A DNA stretch of 64,000 nt from NCBI RefSeq assembly GCF_900129275.1, contig NZ_FQUX01000004.1, positions 310,001-374,000 of the forward strand. Reading direction: 5' to 3'. Positions within the stretch are counted from its first letter, which is position 1. Every line of letters begins with the position of its first letter. The notes beneath the pieces are model-generated. The model was not told the DNA's origin, ran no database searches, and saw only the letters and a list, made by a program, of their open reading frames with translations. Made by a program: the position numbers and the translations under genes. Source of the DNA: Arenibacter palladensis. GTDB taxonomy: Bacteria > Bacteroidota > Bacteroidia > Flavobacteriales > Flavobacteriaceae. This document shows, piece after piece, positions 8,210 through 17,348 of the stretch.

Positions 8210-8637
8210 TTAAAATTCAAAAAATCATATTTAGATTCATATCTCGCTTTAAGTTTCATCAACTTAAGAAGAAAAGATTTACTATTTTCAAAGCTTCCAT
8301 CTTTTCTAAACCTAATAAATCGTCCTTGTGCATATAGACTGTTATAGTCACCTTTATACATCACCAATTGATAATATGGAATTACCCAAGTGAAATTGGT
8401 AAGACCTTTAATTATTCTCACTAGTATTCCCAGTGGACGCAATTCTATATTGGCATAGGTAGCATCAAAAATATTGTTGAGATAATCTTTCATATTGTCA
8501 CTAGATTCCTCTATAACCATTTTTTTAGAAACTGTTCCTTTCATTTTAACGGTTTTTAAAAAGCTGAAAGGTTTCCCTACCAGATCATTTATAAGTAGGG
8601 AAGTATCGTTATTTCTATGTGTGGTGTCTAAAATCAT
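8206..8637 (-). CDS. Hypothetical protein, first gene of the folE operon
   Basis: A 143-residue protein with no signal peptide and no clear membrane helix. A mixed alpha/beta composition with a 'NFTWVIPYYQLVMYKGDYNSLYAQGRFIRFRKDG' stretch suggests a beta-rich C-terminal half. I do not recognise the family. It starts 20 bases after the -7 element of the promoter at 8657-8699, giving a very short leader, and overlaps the TIGR03643 gene by four bases. Confidence 0.75.
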   Translation of the reverse strand: MILDTTHRNNDTSLLINDLVGKPFSFLKTVKMKGTVSKKMVIEESSDNMKDYLNNIFDATYANIELRPLGILVRIIKGLTNFTWVIPYYQLVMYKGDYNSLYAQGRFIRFRKDGSFENSKSFLLKLMKLKARYESKYDFLNFK

Positions 8638-8656
8638 CTTACTAGAGGTCTCTTCC

Positions 8657-8699
8657 CAAAGTTACATAATGTTTAAGAGTTTTTAAAATAAGTTAAACA
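8657..8699 (-). promoter_or_regulatory. Promoter/operator of the folE operon
   Basis: Read on the minus strand, TGTTTAA, a 16-base spacer and TTAAACA form an inverted repeat (8670-8699). Five bases further is TAACTTTG (8664-8657), an exact match to the flavobacterial -7 consensus TAnnTTTG. No -33 TTTG is found at the right distance, so an activator may be needed. The layout, including all spacings, is repeated upstream of the tetR operon at 12217-12259. Confidence 0.7.
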
Positions 8700-8753
8700 G
8701 AATTGGATTCTATTTTCTTATGGTGGTATAGGCTATTCCTATATAAAGGAGTT

Positions 8754-10178
8754 CTAATTGGCCACTAATTTATTGATCAGCCCATTGAAGATTAATCCAT
8801 GAAAGGGATACACGCTGTACCAATATAAACGGCCTGCAAGTCCACGGGGCCTGAAGGTTGCAGTTTGTTTTAGAAGTCCATTATCAATTTTAAATTCTAG
8901 CCAAGCCTCTCCGGGAAGCTTCATTTCTGCGTATAGCAGTAGTTTTTTTTCTTTTTTATCGCTGAAAATAACCCTCCAAAAATCTAAAGCGTCCCCTGCA
9001 TCCAATTCGGAAACGTGGGTTCTTCCCCTACGTAGTCCAATACCGCCGACCAATTTGTCCAGATATCCTCTTATTTTCCACAGAAAATTTCCGTAGTACC
9101 AGCCGGTAGTACCTCCAATAGACCAAATTTTGTTAATGGTAGCTGGCTCATTTTGGACTTTACGTTCCTTATAATCCTTAAAGCAACCGTATTTGGGAAC
9201 ATTAATATATTTGTGAAGGTTATTTTTTAGGCGGCCACTGCTTACCATGGAATCTTTCCAACTGGATACAATACTGTTCTGTTCAATCTTTTCGAAAGCC
9301 AATTGAACGGCCTCTTTATAGGTTATAGGGTGTACGTCCAGGAGTTGATTTATATTACTGGGTTTTCCAACAATTTGGACGCCCATGCTATCCACCAATG
9401 TTGTTGCCAACTTGTAGGAGGTGGAGGTAACAAAATATAGCCAATAAGAAGAAAGTTTAGGAGTCATGACTGGAACGGTTAAAATATATCGTTTTAACCC
9501 CCTGGTCTCTGCAAACTCCAGGAGCATTTGTTTATAGGTCAAAATTTCGGGACCAAAAATGTCAAATGAGGTATTATAGAGATCTTTCCTTCCTTTTGCC
9601 CTTGATAAAAAGGCCAATACATCCCGTACCGCTAGGGGTTGTGTTTTGGTATTGAGCCATTTTGGCGCTACCATTACGGGTAGTTTTTCTACTAGATCCC
9701 TGATAATTTCAAAGGATGAGCTTCCCGATCCAACAATGATACCCGCCTTAAAAACGGTAAGTCCGTAGGATTCCGAGGCCAAAATTTCTTCCACATTTTT
9801 TCTGGACTGTAAATGTTTGGAAAGTTGCTCTTCGTTGGTTATGCCACTTAAATAGATAACCTGCTTTAGCTTGGTAGTGGAGAAATAGGCTTTAAAATTG
9901 GCTGCACAAGCTGCTTCCAAGCGCTCAAAATTGTTCGAAGAGTTAGACATGGAGTGTATTAAATAATACGCCACATCTATATCTTTAGGGATACCTTTTA
10001 GGGTTTCCGGTTTTAAAAAATCGGCCTCTACAATACTGATATTTTCATCGTCAAGGTATGTTTTATCAGCTCTTAATGTATCCCGTACAGCGCAGACCAC
10101 ATGATGCCCTTCATTGGTCAAAATAGGAATCAATCGTTTACCGATATACCCTGTGGCGCCTGTAACGAGAATTTTCAT
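8754..10178 (-). CDS. SDR-type NAD(P)-binding protein with DUF2867 domain
   Basis: A 474-residue two-part protein. Residues 1 to about 290 are an extended/atypical SDR Rossmann domain with 'VTGATGYIGKRL' at 5-16. From about residue 310 a DUF2867 domain follows ('IGGTTGWYYGNFLWKIRGYLDKLVGG...GLRRGR'). This combination is widespread, and the substrate is unknown. It is the last gene of the leftward tetR-ubiB-SDR unit, 43 bases after the kinase gene. The missing membrane anchor suggests a cytosolic enzyme. Confidence 0.9.
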   Translation of the reverse strand: MKILVTGATGYIGKRLIPILTNEGHHVVCAVRDTLRADKTYLDDENISIVEADFLKPETLKGIPKDIDVAYYLIHSMSNSSNNFERLEAACAANFKAYFSTTKLKQVIYLSGITNEEQLSKHLQSRKNVEEILASESYGLTVFKAGIIVGSGSSSFEIIRDLVEKLPVMVAPKWLNTKTQPLAVRDVLAFLSRAKGRKDLYNTSFDIFGPEILTYKQMLLEFAETRGLKRYILTVPVMTPKLSSYWLYFVTSTSYKLATTLVDSMGVQIVGKPSNINQLLDVHPITYKEAVQLAFEKIEQNSIVSSWKDSMVSSGRLKNNLHKYINVPKYGCFKDYKERKVQNEPATINKIWSIGGTTGWYYGNFLWKIRGYLDKLVGGIGLRRGRTHVSELDAGDALDFWRVIFSDKKEKKLLLYAEMKLPGEAWLEFKIDNGLLKQTATFRPRGLAGRLYWYSVYPFHGLIFNGLINKLVAN

Positions 10179-10221
10179 TTGTTATATTGTTAGGGATAAA
10201 TTGTTCAACTTCAATAAGACC

Positions 10222-11532
10222 TTAAAATCCATTGAAGTTGTTGATCTTAATGTTGTCGGCTTTTAAATCGAACATTAGATTATAAAGTCCAAAAAAGGTT
10301 CTATTAATATAAATAAAATGTTTGGAACCTCTATTGCCGTTCATTTTTCGCAGTTCGGTACTTTTGGAATAGCGCTGCCCCAATTCTGTGATTTTCCCAA
10401 AGAATTCACCATCCGAAAAGTTGAAGGTTTCCACCTGAAACGGTTGGGTGAAAAGGGTTAACAATTCATGGAACATCTCGGTGAAGAATTGGGTTTCCTC
10501 AACGGAATCGTCTTCACGTAAAATTTCCAGTTCGTATAATTTGGAAACGAAGAATTTCTGATTTTTAATATTCTCCGGTTTGGCCAATTCAAAATAAGGG
10601 ACGTAGAATTCATTAGGTATAATTTTCATGCAGCCAAAATCAAGTGCTACCAATTTACCTTCCTTTGATACCAAGAAATTTCCGGGATGTGGATCTGCAT
10701 GTACTTTTCTCAACTTGTGTATTTGAAACATATAAAAATCCCACAAAGCCTGCCCTAGCGTATTGGATTTTTCTTGATCCGTGTTGTGGGCCGTAAATTC
10801 TGAAAGGTGTTCACCTTGCATATAGTCCATGGTAATAATTCTGTCCGAGGACAGTTCTTCATAATATTGAGGAAACAAAAGGTTGGGAATGCCTGAGCAG
10901 GCCTTGGCAATTTCCTTGCTCTGTTCCATTTCCAAAACATAATTTGTTTCCTCTATTAACTTTCCTTCAACTTCCTTGAAGTACTTGTCCGAATCTTTGC
11001 CTTTAATGTTAAACATTTTAATTGCAATAGGTTTAACAAGTGCAAGGTCGGAGGCTATACTCTCGGCAACTCCAGGATATTGGATTTTCACAGCAAGTTT
11101 TTTCCCATATTTTGCCGCCTCATGGACTTGTCCAATACTGGCAGCGTTTACTGAAGTTGTGTTGAAGGAATCAAATAGTTCATTGGGCAGTTTGCCAAAA
11201 TAATTTTTAAAGGTTTTGATTACCAGTGGAGGCGATAATGGGGGAACGGAAAATTGGGCCAAAGAAAACTTTTCCACATACGCTTGAGGCATTATGCTTT
11301 TTTCCATGCTCAACATTTGAGCTACTTTAAGAGCACTTCCTTTAAGTTGTTTAAGGCTGTCATATATATCCTCCGCATTGTTCTCGTTGAGCCGAGATCT
11401 TGCCTCAACCTCCGTTTTTGTAAGTTTATCACCATAGTACTTGAGATAGTTGACCCCAACTCTGGCACCCGTAGAAACTAATTTTGAGGCACGATGTATT
11501 TTGGAAATAGGTATATTGTCTATTGTTTTCAT
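10222..11532 (-). CDS. ABC1/AarF/UbiB-family protein kinase-like ATPase
   Basis: A 436-residue member of the UbiB family of atypical kinases. The nucleotide loop 'NAASIGQVHEA' is near residue 130, the following Lys in 'LAVKIQYPGV', the catalytic loop 'VHADPHPGNFLV' near residue 280, and the metal-binding 'ALDFGC' after it. The family's KxGQ motif is altered to K-V-A-Q ('ALKVAQMLS'). UbiB proteins support ubiquinone or other lipid metabolism. Here the neighbours are TetR, a DUF2867 SDR and a MerR regulator, so the target lipid is unknown. The start lies nine bases after the tetR stop. Confidence 0.92.
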   Translation of the reverse strand: MKTIDNIPISKIHRASKLVSTGARVGVNYLKYYGDKLTKTEVEARSRLNENNAEDIYDSLKQLKGSALKVAQMLSMEKSIMPQAYVEKFSLAQFSVPPLSPPLVIKTFKNYFGKLPNELFDSFNTTSVNAASIGQVHEAAKYGKKLAVKIQYPGVAESIASDLALVKPIAIKMFNIKGKDSDKYFKEVEGKLIEETNYVLEMEQSKEIAKACSGIPNLLFPQYYEELSSDRIITMDYMQGEHLSEFTAHNTDQEKSNTLGQALWDFYMFQIHKLRKVHADPHPGNFLVSKEGKLVALDFGCMKIIPNEFYVPYFELAKPENIKNQKFFVSKLYELEILREDDSVEETQFFTEMFHELLTLFTQPFQVETFNFSDGEFFGKITELGQRYSKSTELRKMNGNRGSKHFIYINRTFFGLYNLMFDLKADNIKINNFNGF

Positions 11533-11541
11533 AGAATGGTT

Positions 11542-12198
11542 TTAATTCGTGGGCATTTTTTCCTTGAAAAGGAATTTCCCAAAGTCGATCACACTTTTAA
11601 GAGGAGCAATGTTTAGGACATCAAAACTAGTGTTGACCGATTTCTCTATAAATATATCGGTCTTCTCAAAGGCCGCCGAGGTGTCTTCCATCCAGAATTT
11701 CATGGTCAATAACAATTGTAACCAAGCCGATTCCTGAAGTGCGCGACGTTGAATTTTTTCTATTTGTTCCTGTTTAATGTCCAAGGTTTCAATGTTCAAT
11801 TCGGCGATGTAGGAGGTAAAATTCCTTTTTAGCCCAGATAAAAGTGTTAATCCCTTGAGTCCGTTTTTATGATTATGTAGTGAGTGTAGTACATAACTTC
11901 TATTGGCCGTTAAGTTTTCAAAAAAGGTGAAGTAAAAACTTAAGAGTTTATTGCGGGCATCGAAGGATTTATAGTCTTCGCTTTTGTCCAAAACGGAAAC
12001 GGTGTTGTTAAAAAAAGCTTCGAAAATATGCTTTTCAATGGCTTCGAACGAGCCAAAAAAAGCATAGAATTTAGACTCTTCAAAGTTGTTGGCTTTTGCA
12101 AAGGCGTAAACCGATTTAGGGTTTTCATTATGTTCAAGGACATAATCCATATACGATGAGATAATGTCGTTTTCTGTTATTGTTTTCTTTTTAGCCAT
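11542..12198 (-). CDS. TetR-family transcriptional regulator
   Basis: A 218-residue protein whose N-terminal 50 residues form a TetR-type helix-turn-helix ('SVYAFAKANNFEESKFYAFFGSFEAIEKHIF'). The all-helical ligand/dimer domain resembles the TetR_C_33 type common in Bacteroidota. It heads the unit that includes the UbiB-like kinase and the DUF2867 SDR, nine bases upstream of the kinase gene, and probably controls it. Its own promoter carries the TGTTTAA-N16-TTAAACA element shared with the folE operon. Confidence 0.88.
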   Translation of the reverse strand: MAKKKTITENDIISSYMDYVLEHNENPKSVYAFAKANNFEESKFYAFFGSFEAIEKHIFEAFFNNTVSVLDKSEDYKSFDARNKLLSFYFTFFENLTANRSYVLHSLHNHKNGLKGLTLLSGLKRNFTSYIAELNIETLDIKQEQIEKIQRRALQESAWLQLLLTMKFWMEDTSAAFEKTDIFIEKSVNTSFDVLNIAPLKSVIDFGKFLFKEKMPTN

Positions 12199-12216
12199 GA
12201 TTTTCTGTTGTATGGT

Positions 12217-12259
12217 ACAAGATACAAAATGTTTAACGTTTATGTTTAAATATTAAACA
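12217..12259 (-). promoter_or_regulatory. Promoter/operator of the tetR-ubiB-SDR operon
   Basis: On the minus strand TGTTTAA, 16 bases, TTAAACA (12259-12230), then five bases and the -7-like TATCTTGT (12224-12217), 18 bases before the ATG. All distances match the folE-operon promoter within one base. An extra ATGTTTAA on the plus strand at 12242-12249 lies inside the spacer, 13 bases from the one at 12229-12236. Confidence 0.65.
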
Positions 12260-12477
12260 AAATTTAACTTGCTTTATGGGTGTTGAAGCCTTCCAAGCCT
12301 AGAAAAGGCTTTGCATAAAGTTTTATGATTCAAGAAAATATCCACTGACTTGGGAGGTGGGATAACACCCTTGGTTATAAATAGGGGTTACAGCAAATAC
12401 TGGCCAAACTGGTTTGTGGAATAATGGTGGAGGAAAGCTTTGATTGAAGATTTAAAATTTATATCAACCTTGTTTTG

Positions 12478-13377
12478 TCATAGATTTTGTACCATTTGAT
12501 CTATTTGGGAGAAAGGAACAATAGTTTTTGGCAAATCTTTTTCATTTATTTCTTGGAGCATTTTTCCCGATATCCAAAGTTGGGAAGTAGAATCTTTTAG
12601 CAGCAATTCATGAAAATCATTTAGATACGCCATAATATTTTCTTTTTCCGGCCTTACTGTGAAATAGGAAACGAATACAATATTATCATATAATGGCAAT
12701 AAATCCTTTAAACTGAATGTAGGGATGCTTTGTCCAAGAAAAATGGCTTGATAGCCTTTTGATAGGATTTCATAATTAAGGAACATTAACCCTAATTCAT
12801 GTATTTCGTTGTCCGGAAGATACAGTACAAAAGTTTTGGAGGTGTTGGTAGGTGTGCTTAACTGCAGTTTTTCGGTATTTACCAAAATCTTTTGTTTGAT
12901 CAGGGCGCAAATAAAATGTTCATGTGACGGCGTTATGGTATCGGTTTGCCAAAGCAGTCCCACTTCGTTTAAAAAAGGGATAAAGTCCTCATAGAAAATT
13001 TCCCTAAATGATTTTTCCTTTAAAAGGGAATTATAGGTTTTAAAAAATAGTGCCTGGTCAAAGTTCATCATGGACATTTTAAAGGAATTTAAAACATGTC
13101 CGTTATCGCTTTGCTCAGAAACCAAATTTCTTACAACGCTCGGTATTTTATCCTCCCCTAGCTGTGAAATCTTTGAAATCTTATAACCGTTGTTGTAAAG
13201 AAAGGTAACATTGAGAAGTTTCTGTAGGTTCTCTATATCATAGCATCTTATGTTGGTGTCCGTTCTGTTGGGTTGAAAAAGATTGTAGCGCTTTTCCCAT
13301 ATTCTAATGGTATGGGCTTTAATGCCAGACAGATTCTCCAGGTCCTTGATGCTAAAGTTACTCTTAACGTTGTTCAT
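12478..13377 (-). CDS. MerR-family regulator with B12-binding domain (CarH/LitR-like)
   Basis: A 299-residue protein: MerR winged helix at residues 8-75 ('FSIKDLENLSGIKAHTIRIWEKRYNLF'), a four-helix B12-cap (95-170) and a cobalamin-binding Rossmann domain (180-299). The photoreceptor residues of CarH are kept: the Wx9EH motif as Trp143, Glu153 and His154, and an axial His193 in 'EIHELG' where the canonical motif is DxHxxG. Known CarH/LitR proteins bind adenosylcobalamin, repress in the dark and release DNA in light. Its location beside two stress operons with a shared operator makes it their likely regulator. Confidence 0.9.
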   Translation of the reverse strand: MNNVKSNFSIKDLENLSGIKAHTIRIWEKRYNLFQPNRTDTNIRCYDIENLQKLLNVTFLYNNGYKISKISQLGEDKIPSVVRNLVSEQSDNGHVLNSFKMSMMNFDQALFFKTYNSLLKEKSFREIFYEDFIPFLNEVGLLWQTDTITPSHEHFICALIKQKILVNTEKLQLSTPTNTSKTFVLYLPDNEIHELGLMFLNYEILSKGYQAIFLGQSIPTFSLKDLLPLYDNIVFVSYFTVRPEKENIMAYLNDFHELLLKDSTSQLWISGKMLQEINEKDLPKTIVPFSQIDQMVQNL

Positions 13378-13393
13378 TAATTTTTAAAAAAGA

Positions 13394-13429
13394 TTAAACA
13401 AAAATATTGCTTTTAAAGTTTATTTCAAA
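13394..13429 (-). promoter_or_regulatory. Promoter of the merR gene with operator half-site
   Basis: Read leftward, TTTG (13429-13426), a 19-base spacer, then TATTTTTG (13406-13399), a full match to the flavobacterial consensus. A TGTTTAA half-site (13400-13394) overlaps the end of the -7 element and the expected transcription start. It is the same word found in the two operon promoters nearby, which suggests autoregulation. Confidence 0.65.
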
Positions 13430-13526
13430 GTTTCCACAAGTCTTTAATTTATGGGGGTACTTGCATGTGATTAAATCTTGGGCCAGTTTTTTTAGGGAAT
13501 ATTTGGCAAAAACAGACCATTGCAAT

Positions 13527-13558
13527 ATTTGCCATAGCCATGGCAAATCGTATCTTTA
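13527..13558 (+). promoter_or_regulatory. Palindrome-covered promoter of the FUSC gene
   Basis: ATTTGCCAT-AGCC-ATGGCAAAT (13527-13548) is a perfect inverted repeat with nine-base arms. Its left arm contains the -33 TTTG (13528-13531). It is followed after 19 bases by a -7-like TATCTTTA (13551-13558). A regulator bound to the palindrome would block this promoter. A related half-site TTTGGCAAA lies at 13502-13510. Confidence 0.6.
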
Positions 13559-13576
13559 TGGCTGAACAATTATGAG

Positions 13577-15811
13577 TTGAAATCATACAGCCAAATTATT
13601 TTCAATAATTTCAGGGAACTGCTTCACTTCTTGAAAAGCACCAATTTCTCTAAGGCCATATTGATTGCCATAGCAGTTACGGTGCCAATTTTACTTTCCA
13701 TTAGATGGGGTCATTTAGAAATTGGTCTTGCGCTTTGCTTCGGGGCCTTTTGGAGTTCTCCCAGTGATGTGAGCGGCAATTTTCGCCACAAAAAGTATGG
13801 GATCTTGTTTTCTGCGGTCTTGGTAATGTTGGTAAGTTTCATTGGAGGGTATTTAAAGTTCGAAACTTGGCTGCTGATTCCTGTTTTGGGACTTTTAACT
13901 TTTGCCATCGCCTTTATTTCGGTCTATGGGTTTAGAGCTTCACTAATCAGTTTTTCTGGCCTGTTGGCCCTAGTATTGAGTTTCGCCCATGAATCGAAGG
14001 AATTGGAAATTTATGAATATGCACTTTTAATAGGTGCCGGTGGACTCTGGTATTTGTTCTTGGCAGTACTTTGGTACCGAATAAACCCCAAAGCGCAAAC
14101 CGAAGAACTCCTTGGGGAGACCTATAGGCTGACGGCCGAATTTTTGGAAACCAGGGGCAAACTGGTAGGTCCCAAGAAGGATCGATTGGAACTGCAATCC
14201 CATTTGTATGAAATACAAAGTAAGTTAATTGAGCATCATGAAACTTTAAGGGAAATTTTACTTCTTTCCAGGAAGAGCTCGGGAAGATCTAGTTATCAGG
14301 CCAAGAGACTGTTAATCTTTGTGGAATTGATAGATATGCTGGAAACTGCAATCGCCAATCCGGTCAACTATGACAAAATGGATGCCCTATTTGGGGACCA
14401 CCCCGAGTTTATAGAAAGCTTTCAGAATCTGATATTCGAAATGGCCAGTCAATTAAGGACAATTGCCGAAGTGGGAACCGACCATAGTAAATTTCCAAAA
14501 AATTCTAAATTGGGCCTATGTTTTGAAAAGGTTCAACTAGAAATAGCCAACTTTAGGAAGGAGACGGGTACCGAAGACTATGAAGGATTCCTCATGCTTC
14601 AAAACCTTTTACAATATCTGGAAAAACAATTTGAAAAACTCAAAAAGATAAAATGGCTTTTGGGGAATCCGGATATGGGTACGGTAGATTTGGTAGATCA
14701 GACTTCAGCCAAACGTTTTATAGTTGCCCAGGATTATGACCCCAAATTATTGCTGAGCAACTTTAGTTTTAGGTCTACCATATTTAGACATTCGTTAAGG
14801 TTGTCTGTAACAGTAATGATAGGGTATGCCCTAGGTAATTTCTTCGATTTTCAAAATCCCTATTGGATACTCTTGACTATTATCGTAATAATGCGGCCCA
14901 GTTATGGTCTTACCAAATCCCGTACAAAAGATAGAATTATAGGAACGCTTTTAGGTGGTGCCATTGCAACCGGTTTTGTTTTTTTAATACAGAATCCCTA
15001 TGTATTCGGGGCCTTGGGCGTGGTTTCCTTGGTTATTGCATTTTCAATGGTCCAGAAAAATTATAGGGCAGGGGCAACATTCATAACTCTTACCGTGGTA
15101 TTCGTTTATGCCATTATCCGTCCAGATGTAATAACCGTTATACAGTTCAGGGTATTGGATACGCTTATTGGAGCAGGTCTGTCCTTTGTGGCCATGTTAT
15201 GGATTTTGCCGGCTTGGGGATTTATGGAGATCAGGGAGCAAATAGAAAATAGCGTCAAGGCCAATAAAGGCTTTCTTGCCCAAATTGCCCGATATTACGA
15301 ACAAAAGGGCAAGGTTACAACGACCTATAAGGTGTCGCGTAAAGAGGCTTTCGTGGAAACTTCCAACCTTAGTTCGGCCTTTCAAAGAATGGCACAAGAA
15401 CCTGTATCCAAACAAAAAAATCTTGATAAAATATATGAATTGGTAGTGCTGAACCATACCTTTCTTTCGTCCTTGGCATCATTTAGTACTTATATACAGA
15501 ACAATCCTACCACAGAGGCTTCCTTAAAATTTAAAAATTTTATTGCCGAAATTGATAAAAACCTGGAGCAAGTACTTTTTGCACTTAAGGAGTCATCTTC
15601 CGACCAAGGGCCTAGCCCCAGAGAAAGCGGGCAATTCTCCAAGGAACAGCTCCCCACCTTTGTCCCCAAGAATATTGAACTCTCTTCCAAGGTAGACGTA
15701 AAATTGGAGCGCCAACTTCAGGAAGCCCATTTGGTCACTGAACAATTGCACTGGCTATTTTCCTTAAGTGGGAAAATGTTAAGACTGGTCTCAAAAATTG
15801 AGTTTGAATAG
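13577..15811 (+). CDS. FUSC-family (YccS/AaeB-like) membrane protein
   Basis: A 744-residue inner-membrane protein with two membrane blocks of about six helices each (residues about 20-175 and 390-545), each followed by a helical cytosolic domain, the layout of FUSC/YccS proteins. Relatives of AaeB export aromatic acids; the substrate here is unknown. The frame starts with TTG at 13577, because the ATG at 13572 is in another frame and stops at once, and no in-frame ATG exists before the first helix. The leader after the promoter is only about a dozen bases. Confidence 0.85.
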   Translation: MKSYSQIIFNNFRELLHFLKSTNFSKAILIAIAVTVPILLSIRWGHLEIGLALCFGAFWSSPSDVSGNFRHKKYGILFSAVLVMLVSFIGGYLKFETWLLIPVLGLLTFAIAFISVYGFRASLISFSGLLALVLSFAHESKELEIYEYALLIGAGGLWYLFLAVLWYRINPKAQTEELLGETYRLTAEFLETRGKLVGPKKDRLELQSHLYEIQSKLIEHHETLREILLLSRKSSGRSSYQAKRLLIFVELIDMLETAIANPVNYDKMDALFGDHPEFIESFQNLIFEMASQLRTIAEVGTDHSKFPKNSKLGLCFEKVQLEIANFRKETGTEDYEGFLMLQNLLQYLEKQFEKLKKIKWLLGNPDMGTVDLVDQTSAKRFIVAQDYDPKLLLSNFSFRSTIFRHSLRLSVTVMIGYALGNFFDFQNPYWILLTIIVIMRPSYGLTKSRTKDRIIGTLLGGAIATGFVFLIQNPYVFGALGVVSLVIAFSMVQKNYRAGATFITLTVVFVYAIIRPDVITVIQFRVLDTLIGAGLSFVAMLWILPAWGFMEIREQIENSVKANKGFLAQIARYYEQKGKVTTTYKVSRKEAFVETSNLSSAFQRMAQEPVSKQKNLDKIYELVVLNHTFLSSLASFSTYIQNNPTTEASLKFKNFIAEIDKNLEQVLFALKESSSDQGPSPRESGQFSKEQLPTFVPKNIELSSKVDVKLERQLQEAHLVTEQLHWLFSLSGKMLRLVSKIEFE

Positions 15812-16040
15812 AAGGTTAAAAGTAGGCTTTTAGGGGTTGTTGGTTGATCGGATAGCATAATATGGGGCTAAATTGCTCCTAACTTTATGCTGATAGTCAT
15901 ATTATGGAATTGACCTTTACTTTTGGAGGTCTCCATTTCATTAATGGACAAGGACCTGGAACAATTTCTTGTCCTGCTCAATTCGAAGCATTTCCGTATT
16001 TTTACGTTTCTGTCATTTTTTTCAATCACATTTAAATTTT

Positions 16041-17348
16041 ATGATCAAAAGAATTATTCTTACACCCTTTCAAAAATTTGTAAAAATTGAGAGTTTAAGT
16101 GGTATCCTCTTGTTTAGTGCCACTCTTATTGCCATGATTTGGGCTAATTCCGGATTTAGTGAATCCTATAATTCCTTATGGCAATATAAAATAGGCTTCG
16201 GATCCGAAACTTTCCAGCTTACAAAACCGCTTATCCTTTGGATTAATGACGGACTCATGGCTTTATTTTTCTTTTTGATCGGATTGGAAATAAAAAGGGA
16301 ACTTCTGATTGGGGAACTAAATGGACTTAGGAAAGCAATGTTTCCATTGTTTGCGGCAATCGGGGGAATGATAGTTCCTTTGTGCTTGTTTCTTTTCTTA
16401 AATGATTCGCCCCAAACGGCGCAAGGCTGGGGGATTCCTATGGCAACCGATATTGCCTTTTCGTTGGCAATCTTGAAACTATTAGGGGATAGGGTTCCCC
16501 TGAGCCTTAAAATATTCCTTACAGCATTTGCCATAGTGGACGATTTGGGAGCCGTAATGGTCATAGCCATTTTCTACAGTGGCGGGGTGGATTGGCTTTT
16601 AATTTTATATTCACTGATTCCTTTGTTGATACTCTCTTTCTTGGGGATTAAGGGTATTTATTCCAAATACTGGACAATAATTCTTGGAGTTATAATTTGG
16701 GTGCTTTTTTTAAATTCGGGTATACATCCAACCATAGCCGGTGTACTAGTTGCCTTTACCGTGCCCATTCGGCAAAAGATCGATATGCATTATTTTAAGG
16801 AGAACCTGTCAAAAATTATGACAGGTATTGCCAAATCCAATAACGAGAATGTCCCGGTGTTATCTAATGAACAAATAGGATATATGGACGATCTGGAAGA
16901 TTTGACAGATAAATTTACATCACCATTACAAAAATTGGAGCATCGACTTCATGGGTGGGTGGCTTATTTTATAATGCCCATTTTTGCCTTGGCCAATGCA
17001 GGAGTCGTCTTTGGTGCCAGTATGGAATTGAATACCTCATTGATGCTGAACATAGGCATAGCTTTATTTTTTGGGAAATTGGTGGGGGTTACATTATTAT
17101 CCTGGATAGGGGTTAAATTAAAGATTGCTGTATTGCCAGAGGACATTAATTTTCTCCAGATTTCAGGCATAGCTATATTGGCGGGAGTTGGTTTTACCAT
17201 GTCCATTTTTATAGCCAACCTGGCATTTGCGAATAATTTAATTTTTATTGATTCCGCCAAGGTGGGTATTTTAATAGGCTCCATTGTTTCAGGTTTGGTA
17301 GGATATCTTGTATTGCGTTTAAGTGGCGGAAAAGAAAAGGGCCAATAA
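16041..17348 (+). CDS. nhaA: Na+/H+ antiporter NhaA
   Basis: Exchanges two protons for one sodium ion across the inner membrane. The 435-residue protein has about 11-12 helices and the NhaA motifs: 'FFLIGLEIKRELLIGEL' (78-93), Asp137 in 'MATDIAFSLA', and the ion-binding pair Asp167-Asp168 in 'AIVDDLGAV'. The open frame extends 24 codons upstream to 15969, but Met25 of that frame (ATG 16041) is the family start and lies just before 'IKRIILTPFQKF'. Residues about 265-300 form a charged loop typical of Bacteroidota NhaA. It stands alone, probably for salt and pH homeostasis. Confidence 0.95.
   Translation: MIKRIILTPFQKFVKIESLSGILLFSATLIAMIWANSGFSESYNSLWQYKIGFGSETFQLTKPLILWINDGLMALFFFLIGLEIKRELLIGELNGLRKAMFPLFAAIGGMIVPLCLFLFLNDSPQTAQGWGIPMATDIAFSLAILKLLGDRVPLSLKIFLTAFAIVDDLGAVMVIAIFYSGGVDWLLILYSLIPLLILSFLGIKGIYSKYWTIILGVIIWVLFLNSGIHPTIAGVLVAFTVPIRQKIDMHYFKENLSKIMTGIAKSNNENVPVLSNEQIGYMDDLEDLTDKFTSPLQKLEHRLHGWVAYFIMPIFALANAGVVFGASMELNTSLMLNIGIALFFGKLVGVTLLSWIGVKLKIAVLPEDINFLQISGIAILAGVGFTMSIFIANLAFANNLIFIDSAKVGILIGSIVSGLVGYLVLRLSGGKEKGQ

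Noticed and set aside
15969-16040. N-terminal extension of NhaA from the first ATG of the frame
   Set aside because: The 24 extra residues are outside the family alignment; ATG 16041 directly precedes the conserved N-terminus.
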